Part shown: in pieces, positions 50,478 through 60,200 of the stretch
Layout: each line of letters starts with the position of its first letter
How positions within the stretch are numbered: the first letter of the stretch is position 1
Origin: MFD09286-c1 sp963701015
GTDB taxonomy: Bacteria; Bacteroidota; Bacteroidia; Bacteroidales; DTGW01
Assembly: GCA_963701015.1 (NCBI GenBank)
Contig: OY969556.1
Location: forward strand, 1,054,001-1,118,000
Direction of reading: 5' to 3'
Length of the DNA: 64,000 nt
Notes under the pieces: model-generated
What the model saw: only the letters and a program-made list of their open reading frames with translations
The model's database searches: none
Told to the model about the DNA's origin: nothing
Position numbers and translations under genes: made by a program

Positions 50478-51023
50478 ATGAGTGACACAGAAAAAAAATG
50501 GTACGTTCTAAGGGCAATAGGCGGTAAAGAAAAAAAAGTAAAAGAATACATCGAAAACGAATCCGCTCGTTTGAACCTTCAGGAATACATTACGCAAGTT
50601 TTGATTCCTACTGAAAAAGTGTACCAAATTAGAAATGGAAAGAAAATAAGCAAGGAGCGAATTTTTTTCCCAGGATATGTTTTAATTGAAACCAATTTAG
50701 TTGGTGAAATTCCACATATTTTAAAAAATATACCAAACGTAATAGGATTTTTAGGTTCAAAAGGCGATGAACCTACACCTTTACGAATGTCTGAAGTGAA
50801 CAGGATTTTAGGAAAAGTTGATGAATTATCAGAGTCAGGAGAAGAATTAACTACACCATTTTATGTTGGTGAACCAGTTAAAGTTATCGACGGGCCTTTC
50901 AATGGATTCTCAGGTGTTATAGAAGAAGTAAACGATGAGAAAAAGAAGTTGAAAGTAATGGTTAAGATTTTTGGTAGAAAAACACCGCTTGAATTAAGTT
51001 TCATGCAGGTTGAAAAAGAATAG
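50478..51023 (+). CDS. nusG: transcription termination/antitermination protein NusG
   Basis: 181 residues. The NGN domain (KWYVLRAIGGKEKKVKEYIE, then FFPGYVLIE and IPNVIGFLG) is followed by a KOW domain (VGEPVKVIDGPFNGFSGVIEEV). NusG rides on RNA polymerase, suppresses pausing and links to Rho or the ribosome. It lies in the conserved secE-nusG-rplK order. Confidence 0.97.
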   Translation: MSDTEKKWYVLRAIGGKEKKVKEYIENESARLNLQEYITQVLIPTEKVYQIRNGKKISKERIFFPGYVLIETNLVGEIPHILKNIPNVIGFLGSKGDEPTPLRMSEVNRILGKVDELSESGEELTTPFYVGEPVKVIDGPFNGFSGVIEEVNDEKKKLKVMVKIFGRKTPLELSFMQVEKE

Positions 51024-51133
51024 TTACAAATGTTACATAACCTTGTTTTTCATGTTAAGATTAAAGTCATCTCTCATAATGCTTCCCATTAATCAGAGAC
51101 ACATTAAAAACAGGTATTAATTTTATTTAAATT

Positions 51134-51586
51134 ATGGCAAAAGAAGTAGTTGGATCAATAAAGTTGCAAATAAAGGGCGGTGCAGCTAATCCTTCGCCAC
51201 CTGTTGGACCTGCATTGGGTTCAAAAGGTGTTAATATTATGGAGTTCTGTAAGCAATTTAATGCCAGAACCCAAAGTATGGCAGGAAAAGTTGTGCCAGT
51301 TGTGATTACAGTTTATGCTGATAAATCTTTTGATTTTATCACTAAAACTCCTCCAGCAGCCGTTCAGCTTATTGAGTTGTCTAAAGTAAAAGGCGGTTCA
51401 CCCGAACCAAACCGTAATAAGGTTGGTTCAGTGACCTGGGATCAGGTTAAAGAAATTGCAGTAAATAAAATGCCTGATTTAAATTGCTTTACACTCGAAA
51501 GCGCAATGTCTATGGTTGCAGGCACAGCCCGCAGTATGGGAATCACAGTTGATGGTGATAGCCCTCTTACAAATAATAAAAATTAA
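51134..51586 (+). CDS. rplK: 50S ribosomal protein L11
   Basis: 150 residues. The N-terminal domain (KLQIKGGAANPSPPVGPALG, GVNIMEFCKQFNART) binds thiopeptides, and the C-terminal domain binds 23S rRNA at the GTPase-associated centre. The 110-bp gap from nusG is AT-rich, and I see no clear promoter or leader structure in it. Confidence 0.98.
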   Translation: MAKEVVGSIKLQIKGGAANPSPPVGPALGSKGVNIMEFCKQFNARTQSMAGKVVPVVITVYADKSFDFITKTPPAAVQLIELSKVKGGSPEPNRNKVGSVTWDQVKEIAVNKMPDLNCFTLESAMSMVAGTARSMGITVDGDSPLTNNKN

Positions 51587-51595
51587 ATTGTATAA

Positions 51596-52291
51596 ATGGC
51601 TAAACTGACGAAAAAACGGAAATTAGCTTTATCGAAAATTGACTCAGATAAACAATATAAACTCAACGAAGCAGCTACTGTAATAAAAGATATTGCAGCT
51701 ACAAAATTTGATTCGTCCGTTGATATTGATGTTCGTTTAGGTGTCGATCCTCGTAAAGCTAACCAGATGGTTCGTGGTGTAGTTACATTGCCAAACGGCA
51801 CAGGTAAACAAACCCGTGTTTTGGTATTATGTACACCCGATAAAGAGCAAGAAGCGAAAGATGCAGGTGCTGATTTTGTCGGTCTCGATGACTACATTGA
51901 AAAAATCAAAAGTGGTTGGACAGACGTTGACGTTATTATTACACTTCCATCTGTAATGGCTAAAATTGGCGCACTAGGTCGTGTTTTAGGTCCCCGTGGG
52001 CTTATGCCAAATCCTAAAAGTGGTACAGTAACTATGGAAGTTGGAAAAGCTGTAAAAGAAGTAAAAATGGGTAAAATCGATTTTAAAGTTGATAAATTCG
52101 GTATTGTTCACACTTCTATAGGCAAAGTTTCATTTGAAGCAGATAAAATTGTTGAAAACGCTCGCGAATTCCTCAATACAATTGTTAAACTGAAACCTTC
52201 TTCCGCTAAAGGTACTTATATTAAAAGTGTTTACCTTTCTTCAACCATGAGTCCAGGTTTAAAGATTGACACTAAAGTTTTCACTGAGTAA
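51596..52291 (+). CDS. rplA: 50S ribosomal protein L1
   Basis: 231 residues with L1 signatures VDIDVRLGVDPRKANQMVRG, GRVLGPRGLMPNPKSGTVT and the C-terminal KPSSAKGTYIKSVYLSSTMSPG. It forms the mobile L1 stalk at the E site and in many bacteria represses its own operon. It starts 9 bp after rplK. Confidence 0.98.
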   Translation: MAKLTKKRKLALSKIDSDKQYKLNEAATVIKDIAATKFDSSVDIDVRLGVDPRKANQMVRGVVTLPNGTGKQTRVLVLCTPDKEQEAKDAGADFVGLDDYIEKIKSGWTDVDVIITLPSVMAKIGALGRVLGPRGLMPNPKSGTVTMEVGKAVKEVKMGKIDFKVDKFGIVHTSIGKVSFEADKIVENAREFLNTIVKLKPSSAKGTYIKSVYLSSTMSPGLKIDTKVFTE

Positions 52292-52303
52292 TTAAATTGA
52301 ATT

Positions 52304-52825
52304 ATGAGGAAGGAAGAAAAAAACACGATAATTGATAATCTAGTACAGCGTATTCAGGCTAAAAAACATTTTTATCTTGCTGATACTTCAGAATTAAATG
52401 CTGAAGCTACAAGCAAATTACGTAGAAAATGTTTTGAAAACCAAATTGAATTAGTAGTTGTTAAAAATACTTTGCTTAAAAAAGCACTTGAAAAAATTGA
52501 TGGCAACTATGAAGAACTGTACGGAACGCTGAAACAATCAACTTCATTGTTACTTTCCGAAACCGGAAATGCACCAGCAAAGTTGATTAAAGAATTCAGG
52601 AAAAGTAGTCCAAAACCAATCCTTAAAGCAGCATATGTTGAAGAATGCATTTATTTAGGCGATCAACAACTCGATGCATTGGTAAGTATCAAATCGAAAG
52701 AAGAACTTATTGGCGATATTATTGGATTGTTGCAATCACCTGCTAAGAATGTTATATCAGCATTGCAGAGTGGAAAAAATACTTTGGCAGGAGTGGTAAA
52801 AACACTTTCTGAAAGACCAGAATAA
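52304..52825 (+). CDS. rplJ: 50S ribosomal protein L10
   Basis: 173 residues. The rRNA-binding N-terminal domain (FYLADTSELNAEATSKLRRKC, VVKNTLLKKALEK) and the C-terminal helix that holds L7/L12 dimers (LLQSPAKNVISALQSGKNTLAGVVKTL) are both present. Only 12 bp separate it from rplA, so no classical L10 leader is possible between them. Confidence 0.97.
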   Translation: MRKEEKNTIIDNLVQRIQAKKHFYLADTSELNAEATSKLRRKCFENQIELVVVKNTLLKKALEKIDGNYEELYGTLKQSTSLLLSETGNAPAKLIKEFRKSSPKPILKAAYVEECIYLGDQQLDALVSIKSKEELIGDIIGLLQSPAKNVISALQSGKNTLAGVVKTLSERPE

Positions 52826-52874
52826 ATATTATTAAAAATTTTCATTAGTAAATAACAATTAAATTCACATAAAA

Positions 52875-53249
52875 ATGGCAGATTTAAAAGCTTTCGCAGA
52901 ACAACTTGTTAACTTAACTGTAAAAGAAGTTAATGAACTTGCAAAAATATTAAAAGATGAATACGGTATTGAACCTGCAGCTGCTGCTGTTGCTGTTGCC
53001 GCTCCAGCTGCTGCTGGTGCTGCTGCTGTTGCAGAAAAATCAACTTTCGATGTAATTCTTAAAAGCGCTGGCGGTGCAAAACTCCAGATTGTAAAAATAG
53101 TTAAAGACATTACCGGACTTGGCTTAAAAGAAGCTAAAGACTTAGTTGATGGTGCACCTAAAGCTGTTAAAGAAGGTGTATCTAAAGAAGAAGCTGAATC
53201 AATTAAAGCACAATTAACTGAAGCTGGAGCAGAAATTGAACTTAAATAA
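52875..53249 (+). CDS. rplL: 50S ribosomal protein L7/L12
   Basis: 124 residues. The N-terminal dimer helix is joined by an Ala-rich hinge (about 38-55) to the C-terminal factor-binding domain (KSTFDVILKSAGGAKLQIVKIV, GLGLKEAKDLVDGAPK). It recruits translation GTPases. A hairpin follows before rpoB. Confidence 0.98.
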   Translation: MADLKAFAEQLVNLTVKEVNELAKILKDEYGIEPAAAAVAVAAPAAAGAAAVAEKSTFDVILKSAGGAKLQIVKIVKDITGLGLKEAKDLVDGAPKAVKEGVSKEEAESIKAQLTEAGAEIELK

Positions 53250-53278
53250 TATCTTAAGGATATATTAGTATTAGGGTT

Positions 53279-53313
53279 AGGGTGATCCCAAAAGGATTTA
53301 CCCTATACCTTTT
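53279..53313 (+). terminator. attenuator-like hairpin between rplL and rpoB
   Basis: AGGGT (53279-53283) and ATCC (53285-53288) pair with GGAT (53294-53297) and ACCCT (53300-53304), followed by a short T-run near 53309. Partial termination here would set the ratio of L7/L12 to RNA polymerase, as known at this junction in E. coli. Confidence 0.65.
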
Positions 53314-53352
53314 TCTTGTTATTTCCATAGTTCAATTAATCTGAAAAAACCA

Positions 53353-56300
53353 ATGGCTTCAAATAAAGTAGTAGAAAGAATAAGTTTCTCTTCAACTAAA
53401 AATCAGTTAGAATATCCTGATTTTCTTGAAATTCAGTTGAAATCGTTCGCCGATTTCTTCCAGTTAGAAACTACCCCGGAAAACAGGAAAAATGAAGGGC
53501 TTTTTAAGGTATTTCAGGAAAATTTCCCGATTACCGATACAAGGAACAATTTTGTCCTTGAGTTTATTGATTATTTTGTCGATCCTCCTCGTTATACAAT
53601 TGACGAATGTTTGGAACGTGGCTTAACTTATAGTGTGCCTTTAAAAGCAAAACTGAAGTTATATTGCACCGACCCTGAACATGAGGATTTCGATACAGTT
53701 ATCCAGGATGTGTATCTGGGTACAATTCCTTATATGACACCACGAGGCACATTTGTGGTAAATGGCGCCGAACGTGTTGTAGTTTCTCAGTTACACCGAT
53801 CTCCAGGTGTATTCTTCGGTCAAAGCGTTCATGCCAATGGCACTAAATTATATTCAGCCCGTATTATACCTTTCAAAGGTTCATGGATTGAATTTGCCAC
53901 TGACATTAACAATGTGATGTACGCTTACATCGACCGTAAGAAAAAATTACCGGTTACAACTTTGCTTCGTGCAATTGGTTATGAAAGTGACAAGAATATT
54001 CTTGAAATTTTTGATTTAGCCGATGAGCTGAAAGTTTCAAAAACTGGCTTGAAAAAGGTTGTAGGTCGCAGATTAGCTGCCCGTGTTTTAAAATCATGGG
54101 TTGAAGACTTTGTGGACGAAGATACTGGTGAAGTTGTTTCTATTGAGCGTAACGAAGTTGTTGTCGATCGCGAAATAGTAATTGAAAATGATCATATCGA
54201 TTTGATTGTCGATGCTGGTGTTGACACCATTCTTTTACATAAAGATGGCGCCAATATGGCCGACTATGCAATTATTTATAATACATTACAAAAAGATCCA
54301 TGTAACTCTGAAAAGGAAGCAGTTTTGCATATTTATCGCCAGTTGCGTAACTCTGAACCACCTGATGAAGCTACTGCACGCGATGTAATTGACAAATTAT
54401 TCTTTTCAGATAAGCGTTACGATTTAGGAGAAGTAGGTCGTTTTAGGATTAATCGTAAATTAGGACTTAATACTTCTCATGATACTAAGGTACTTACAAA
54501 AGAAGACATTATTCTTATCATTAAATATCTTATTGAACTTATTAATTCGAAAACAGATGTTGATGATATTGACCATTTAAGTAACCGTAGGGTTCGTACA
54601 GTTGGTGAACAATTGTATAACCAGTTTAGCGTTGGTTTGGCCCGTATGGCACGTACTATTCGTGAACGTATGAATGTTCGTGATAACGAAGTGTTTACAC
54701 CAATCGACCTGATTAATGCCAAAACACTTTCATCGGTTATTAATTCATTCTTTGGCACAAATGCGCTTTCACAATTTATGGATCAAACCAATCCATTGGC
54801 TGAAATGACGCACAAACGCCGTATGTCGGCACTCGGGCCAGGTGGTTTATCACGTGAAAGAGCTGGTTTTGAAGTACGTGACGTTCATTATACACATTAT
54901 GGACGTTTATGTCCGATTGAAACTCCTGAAGGACCTAATATTGGTCTTATTTCTTCGCTTTGTGTGTTTGCTAAAATAAATGATCTTGGGTTTATTGAAA
55001 CTCCTTATCGTAAAGTTGAAGAAGGTCGTGTAGATCTTTCGAACAATGGGGTTATATTTTTAAGCGCCGAAGAAGAAGAAGGCAAAATTATTGCTCAGGC
55101 AAATGCAGCCTTAAATGACGATGGTACATTTTCTGAACACCGTGTTAAATCGCGATTAGAAGCCGATTATCCTCAGGTTACAGGTGAGCAGGTTCATATG
55201 ATGGACGTTGCTCCTAACCAAATTGCTTCAATTGCCGCATCTTTAATTCCATTTTTGGAACATGATGATGCTAACCGTGCTTTAATGGGTTCAAACATGA
55301 TGCGCCAGGCAGTACCATTAATGCGTCCCGATTCTCCAATTGTTGGAACCGGCATTGAATTCAGGGTTGTTTATGATTCACGTATTCACGGACAATCGGA
55401 AGGTGAAGGAGTTGTTGAATATGTTGATGCAAATGAAATTGTTATCAGATATGCTTTAAATGATGAAGAAAAGTTCATAAGTTTTGATGAACCTGTACGA
55501 TCATACAAACTTCAAAAATTCCTTAAATCAAACCAAAATACTTGCATAAACCTTCGCCCTATGGTGAAGAAAGGAGATAAGGTTATTAAAGGACAATTAT
55601 TATCTGAAGGTTATTCTACAGAAAAGGGAGAACTTGCTTTAGGCCGCAACCTTATGGTAGCATTTATGCCTTGGAAAGGGTACAATTTTGAAGATGCTAT
55701 TGTTATAAATGAAAAAGTTGTGCGTGACGATTTGTTTACTTCTATTCATATTGATGAATATATGCTTGAAGTTCGCGATACCAAACGTGGTTTGGAAGAG
55801 CTTACAGCTGATATTCCAAATGTAAGTGAAGAAGCAACTAAAAATTTGGATGAAAACGGTTTAATCCGTGTTGGGGCTGATGTTAAACCCGGAGATATTT
55901 TAATTGGTAAAATAACTCCAAAAGGCGAAACCGATCCTTCACCTGAAGAAAAATTGTTACGCGCTATTTTTGGTGATAAAGCAGGTGATGTAAAAGATGC
56001 TTCATTAAAAGCATCGCCTTCTCTTGAAGGAACTGTAATTGATAAAAAATTATTCTCACGTGCTATTAAGGATAAGAAAAGTCCAAAATTAAATGAGAAG
56101 AATCTTATTCAAAAAATTGAAGATGATTTTAACAGACAATTTGAGGAGTTAAATGCTAAAATGGTCGATAAACTATTCATTTTAGTAAATGGCAAAACTT
56201 CTCAAGGGGTTAAAGATTATTTGAATGTTGATGTTATACCTAAAGGTGTTAAGTTTACTCAAAAGGTTATTCAAGATTTAGATTTTCTTAATGTAAATCC

Positions 56301-57171
56301 AAACAAATGGACTACTGATAAAGATAAAAATCAGGTAATTAGGGATTTGTTCCATAATTACATGATTAAATTCAAAGAAATTGATAGTGTGTATAAACGC
56401 AAAAAATACAATTTAACTATTGGGGATGAACTTCCTGCTGGTATTGTGCAACTTGCGAAAGTTTATATTGCTAAAAAACGTAAAATTAAAGTTGGGGATA
56501 AAATGGCTGGTCGCCATGGAAATAAAGGTATAGTTTCGCGTATTACGCGTGCTGAAGATATGCCATTCCTTGAAGACGGAACACCAGTTGATATTGTACT
56601 TAACCCACTTGGCGTGCCTTCACGTATGAATCTTGGTCAGATTTATGAAACTGTTTTAGGGTGGGCCGGAAAAGAATTGGGAATTAAATTTGCAACCCCA
56701 ATTTTTGATGGCGCGCATATTGATCAAATTTGTGATTATACTGAAAAAGCTGGAATACCAAAGTTCGGAAGAACTTATTTATATGATGGCGGTACCGGTG
56801 AACGTTTTGATCAGCCTGCAACTGTAGGTGTTATTTACATGTTGAAACTTGGTCACATGGTTGACGATAAAATGCACGCACGTTCCATTGGTCCATATTC
56901 ACTTATTACTCAGCAACCTCTTGGTGGTAAAGCACAGTTTGGAGGTCAGCGTTTTGGTGAAATGGAAGTATGGGCACTCGAAGCATTTGGTGCTGCCAAT
57001 ATTCTTCAGGAAATTCTTACAGTAAAATCCGACGATGTTATTGGAAGGGCTAAAGCATATGAAGCAATTGTTAAAGGAGACCCAATGCCAACTCCCGGAA
57101 TACCGGAATCGCTTAATGTATTATTGCATGAATTACGCGGTTTAGGACTTAGCATTAATTTGCTCAACTAA
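53353..57171 (+). CDS. rpoB: RNA polymerase subunit beta
   Basis: 1272 residues, normal for Bacteroidota beta. Clear regions are VVSQLHRSPGVFFG (fork/lobe), the rifampicin region with SQFMDQTNPLAEMTHKRRMSALGPGGL, GRLCPIETPEGPNIGLI and the C-terminal GGKAQFGGQRFGEMEVWALEAFGA. The rifampicin-region residues (QFMDQTNPL, THKRR, SALG) look wild type. It is followed by rpoC. Confidence 0.98.
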   Translation: MASNKVVERISFSSTKNQLEYPDFLEIQLKSFADFFQLETTPENRKNEGLFKVFQENFPITDTRNNFVLEFIDYFVDPPRYTIDECLERGLTYSVPLKAKLKLYCTDPEHEDFDTVIQDVYLGTIPYMTPRGTFVVNGAERVVVSQLHRSPGVFFGQSVHANGTKLYSARIIPFKGSWIEFATDINNVMYAYIDRKKKLPVTTLLRAIGYESDKNILEIFDLADELKVSKTGLKKVVGRRLAARVLKSWVEDFVDEDTGEVVSIERNEVVVDREIVIENDHIDLIVDAGVDTILLHKDGANMADYAIIYNTLQKDPCNSEKEAVLHIYRQLRNSEPPDEATARDVIDKLFFSDKRYDLGEVGRFRINRKLGLNTSHDTKVLTKEDIILIIKYLIELINSKTDVDDIDHLSNRRVRTVGEQLYNQFSVGLARMARTIRERMNVRDNEVFTPIDLINAKTLSSVINSFFGTNALSQFMDQTNPLAEMTHKRRMSALGPGGLSRERAGFEVRDVHYTHYGRLCPIETPEGPNIGLISSLCVFAKINDLGFIETPYRKVEEGRVDLSNNGVIFLSAEEEEGKIIAQANAALNDDGTFSEHRVKSRLEADYPQVTGEQVHMMDVAPNQIASIAASLIPFLEHDDANRALMGSNMMRQAVPLMRPDSPIVGTGIEFRVVYDSRIHGQSEGEGVVEYVDANEIVIRYALNDEEKFISFDEPVRSYKLQKFLKSNQNTCINLRPMVKKGDKVIKGQLLSEGYSTEKGELALGRNLMVAFMPWKGYNFEDAIVINEKVVRDDLFTSIHIDEYMLEVRDTKRGLEELTADIPNVSEEATKNLDENGLIRVGADVKPGDILIGKITPKGETDPSPEEKLLRAIFGDKAGDVKDASLKASPSLEGTVIDKKLFSRAIKDKKSPKLNEKNLIQKIEDDFNRQFEELNAKMVDKLFILVNGKTSQGVKDYLNVDVIPKGVKFTQKVIQDLDFLNVNPNKWTTDKDKNQVIRDLFHNYMIKFKEIDSVYKRKKYNLTIGDELPAGIVQLAKVYIAKKRKIKVGDKMAGRHGNKGIVSRITRAEDMPFLEDGTPVDIVLNPLGVPSRMNLGQIYETVLGWAGKELGIKFATPIFDGAHIDQICDYTEKAGIPKFGRTYLYDGGTGERFDQPATVGVIYMLKLGHMVDDKMHARSIGPYSLITQQPLGGKAQFGGQRFGEMEVWALEAFGAANILQEILTVKSDDVIGRAKAYEAIVKGDPMPTPGIPESLNVLLHELRGLGLSINLLN

Positions 57172-57252
57172 AATATACCTGCTTTGTTTCTATATGATTC
57201 AAAGCAGGATTTTAATGCTTTTAATTCAAACTGGATAAAAATAATTCTAGAT

Positions 57253-60200
57253 ATGTCATTCAGGAAAGACAACAAGCAAAAGGTAGTTTTTAATAAAATT
57301 TCCATTGGATTAGCTTCACCGGAAGAAGTTTTAGAACGCTCAAGTGGTGAAGTATTAAAACCGGAAACTATAAATTACCGTACTTATAAACCCGAACGCG
57401 ATGGTTTATTTTGCGAACGTATTTTTGGCCCGGTAAAGGATTACGAATGTCATTGCGGAAAATACAAACGTATTCGTTACAAAGGTATTGTTTGCGACCG
57501 CTGTGGTGTTGAAGTTACCGAAAAAAAGGTACGCCGCGAACGAATGGGACACATTAATTTGGTTGTTCCCGTAGCACACATTTGGTATTTTCGTTCAATT
57601 CCAAATAAAATAGGATATTTATTAGGTATCCCAAGCAAAAAACTGGATGCTATTATTTATTACGAACGTTACGTTGTAGTAAATCCTGGTATTAAAGCTG
57701 CTGATGGTGTTAAAACATTTGATTTTCTTACAGAAGAAGAATATATTGATATTTTAGAAACTCTTCCTAAAGAAAATCAATACTTAGACGATGCCGATCC
57801 TAATAAATTTATTGCTAAAATGGGTGCTGAGGCTTTAAATGCACTTCTTGAAAAGGTTGATCTTGACAGTCTTTCTTTTTCGTTAAGGCATCAGGCAAAT
57901 ACTGAAACTTCGCAGCAACGTAAAAGCGAAGCCTTAAAACGTTTACAAGTAGTTGAAGCTTTTAGGGAATCGAAAGAAGTGAACAAAGCACAATGGATGA
58001 TTTGCAAAGTAATTCCGGTAATTCCACCAGAATTGCGTCCTTTAGTTCCCCTTGATGGTGGACGTTTTGCAACATCCGATTTAAATGATTTATATCGCAG
58101 GGTTATTATTCGTAATAATCGTTTAAAAAGGCTTATTGAAATTAAAGCTCCGGAAGTAATTTTACGTAATGAAAAACGTATGCTCCAGGAAGCTGTTGAT
58201 TCATTATTTGATAATTCACGTAAGGCAAGCGCTGTTAAAACAGAAGCAAACCGTCCGTTGAAGTCATTATCAGATAGTTTGAAAGGAAAACAGGGTCGTT
58301 TCCGTCAGAACTTATTGGGAAAACGTGTTGACTATTCTGCACGTTCGGTTATTGTCGTAGGTCCTGAATTGAAACTCCACGAATGTGGATTACCTAAAGA
58401 TATGGCTGCTGAACTTTACAAGCCTTTTATAATTCGTAAGTTAATTGAAAGAGGAATTGTGAAGACTGTTAAATCAGCTAAAAAAATTGTTGATCGTAAA
58501 GATGCCGTTGTGTGGGATATTCTCGAAAATGTGTTGAAAGGGCATCCTGTATTATTAAACCGTGCACCAACATTGCACCGTTTAGGTATTCAGGCATTTC
58601 AACCTAAACTTATTGAAGGAAAAGCAATTCAGTTGCATCCATTGGTTTGTACAGCGTTTAACGCTGACTTCGATGGAGACCAGATGGCCGTTCATCTTCC
58701 TTTGGGAAATGCTGCTGTACTTGAAGCTCAGGTATTAATGCTTGCGGCACACAATATTCTTAACCCTGCAAATGGTGCACCTATTACTGTTCCTTCGCAG
58801 GACATGGTTCTCGGGTTATATTATATGACAAAACCAAGAAGTTCTACACCTGAACATATTGTAAAAGGTGAAGGCATGACATTTTATTCATCCGAAGAAG
58901 TAAATATTGCTTATAATGAAAAACGTGTCGACTTACATGCCAATATTAAAATTCGTTGGGACGGCGATTATAATAAACCAATTAAGGACAGAATCATTGA
59001 AACTACAATAGGTCGTGTACTATTTAATGAAGTAGTTCCCGAAAAAGTTGGTTATATCAATGAAATTCTAACCAAAAAATCATTACGCGATATTATTACC
59101 AGAGTTTTAAAAGCTACTGGAACTGCTCGTACTGCTAGATTTTTGGATGATATAAAAGAACTTGGTTTCCGTATGGCATTTCACGGCGGATTATCTTTTA
59201 ACCTCGATGATGTTATTATCCCGCTTGAAAAAGAACAATTAGTTCTGGATGGGTACAAACAGGTTGACGAAGTATTGGATAACTATAACATGGGTTTCAT
59301 TACAAATAATGAACGTTATAACCAAATAATCGATATTTGGACACATACAAATGCTAAAATCACCAATATTCTTATGAACCAATTAAGCAATCACAATCAG
59401 GGTTTCAATCCTGTATATATGATGCTTGATTCAGGTGCACGTGGATCAAAAGAACAAATTCGCCAGCTTTCAGGAATGCGTGGTTTGATGGCAAAACCGC
59501 AGAAATCAGGCGCAACTTCTAGTGAAATTATTGAAAACCCAATTCTTGCTAACTTTAAAGAAGGATTATCGGTTCTTGAATATTTTATATCAACACACGG
59601 TGCTCGTAAAGGTTTGGCCGACACAGCACTAAAAACAGCAGATGCCGGATATTTAACACGCCGTTTGGTTGATGTGTCACAAGATGTTATTATTACTGAA
59701 ACTGATTGCGGCACATTACGTGGCCTACAAGCAATTGCAATAAAAAACAATGAAGATGTTGTTGAATCGTTATTTGAAAGAATATTAGGACGTACGTCAG
59801 TTCACGATATTTATCATCCGTTTACCGGAGAATTAATTATTAATTCTGGTGAAGAATTTACTGAAGATATTGCTAAAATAATTGATTCATCACCAATTGA
59901 GCAAGTTGAAATCCGTTCAGTTTTAACCTGTGAATCAAAAAAAGGTGTTTGCGGAAAATGTTATGGTCGTAATCTAGCAACAGGTAGAATGGTTCAAAAA
60001 GGTGAAGCTGTGGGTGTAATTGCAGCACAGTCAATTGGAGAACCTGGTACACAGCTTACTCTACGTACATTTCACGTGGGTGGTGTTGCTTCAAATATTG
60101 CTACCGAATCAAGTATTGTTACAAAATATGACGGTATTGCTGAAATTGAAGAATTAAGAACAGTTGAAAAAACTGACAAAGACGGCAAAACGGTTGACAT

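Noticed and set aside
51024..51133. Possible ribosomal-protein leader or riboswitch between nusG and rplK
   Set aside because: I could not find a stable or recognisable structure in the 110 nt, so no regulatory RNA is claimed.
52865..53110. Ala-rich open frame opposite rplL
   Set aside because: It is the complement of the GCT-rich hinge region of L7/L12, with no independent support.
57184..57252. N-terminal extension of rpoC from a TTG start
   Set aside because: The 23 extra residues do not resemble beta' and include the normal rpoB-rpoC spacer. The ATG at 57253 starts with the expected sequence.
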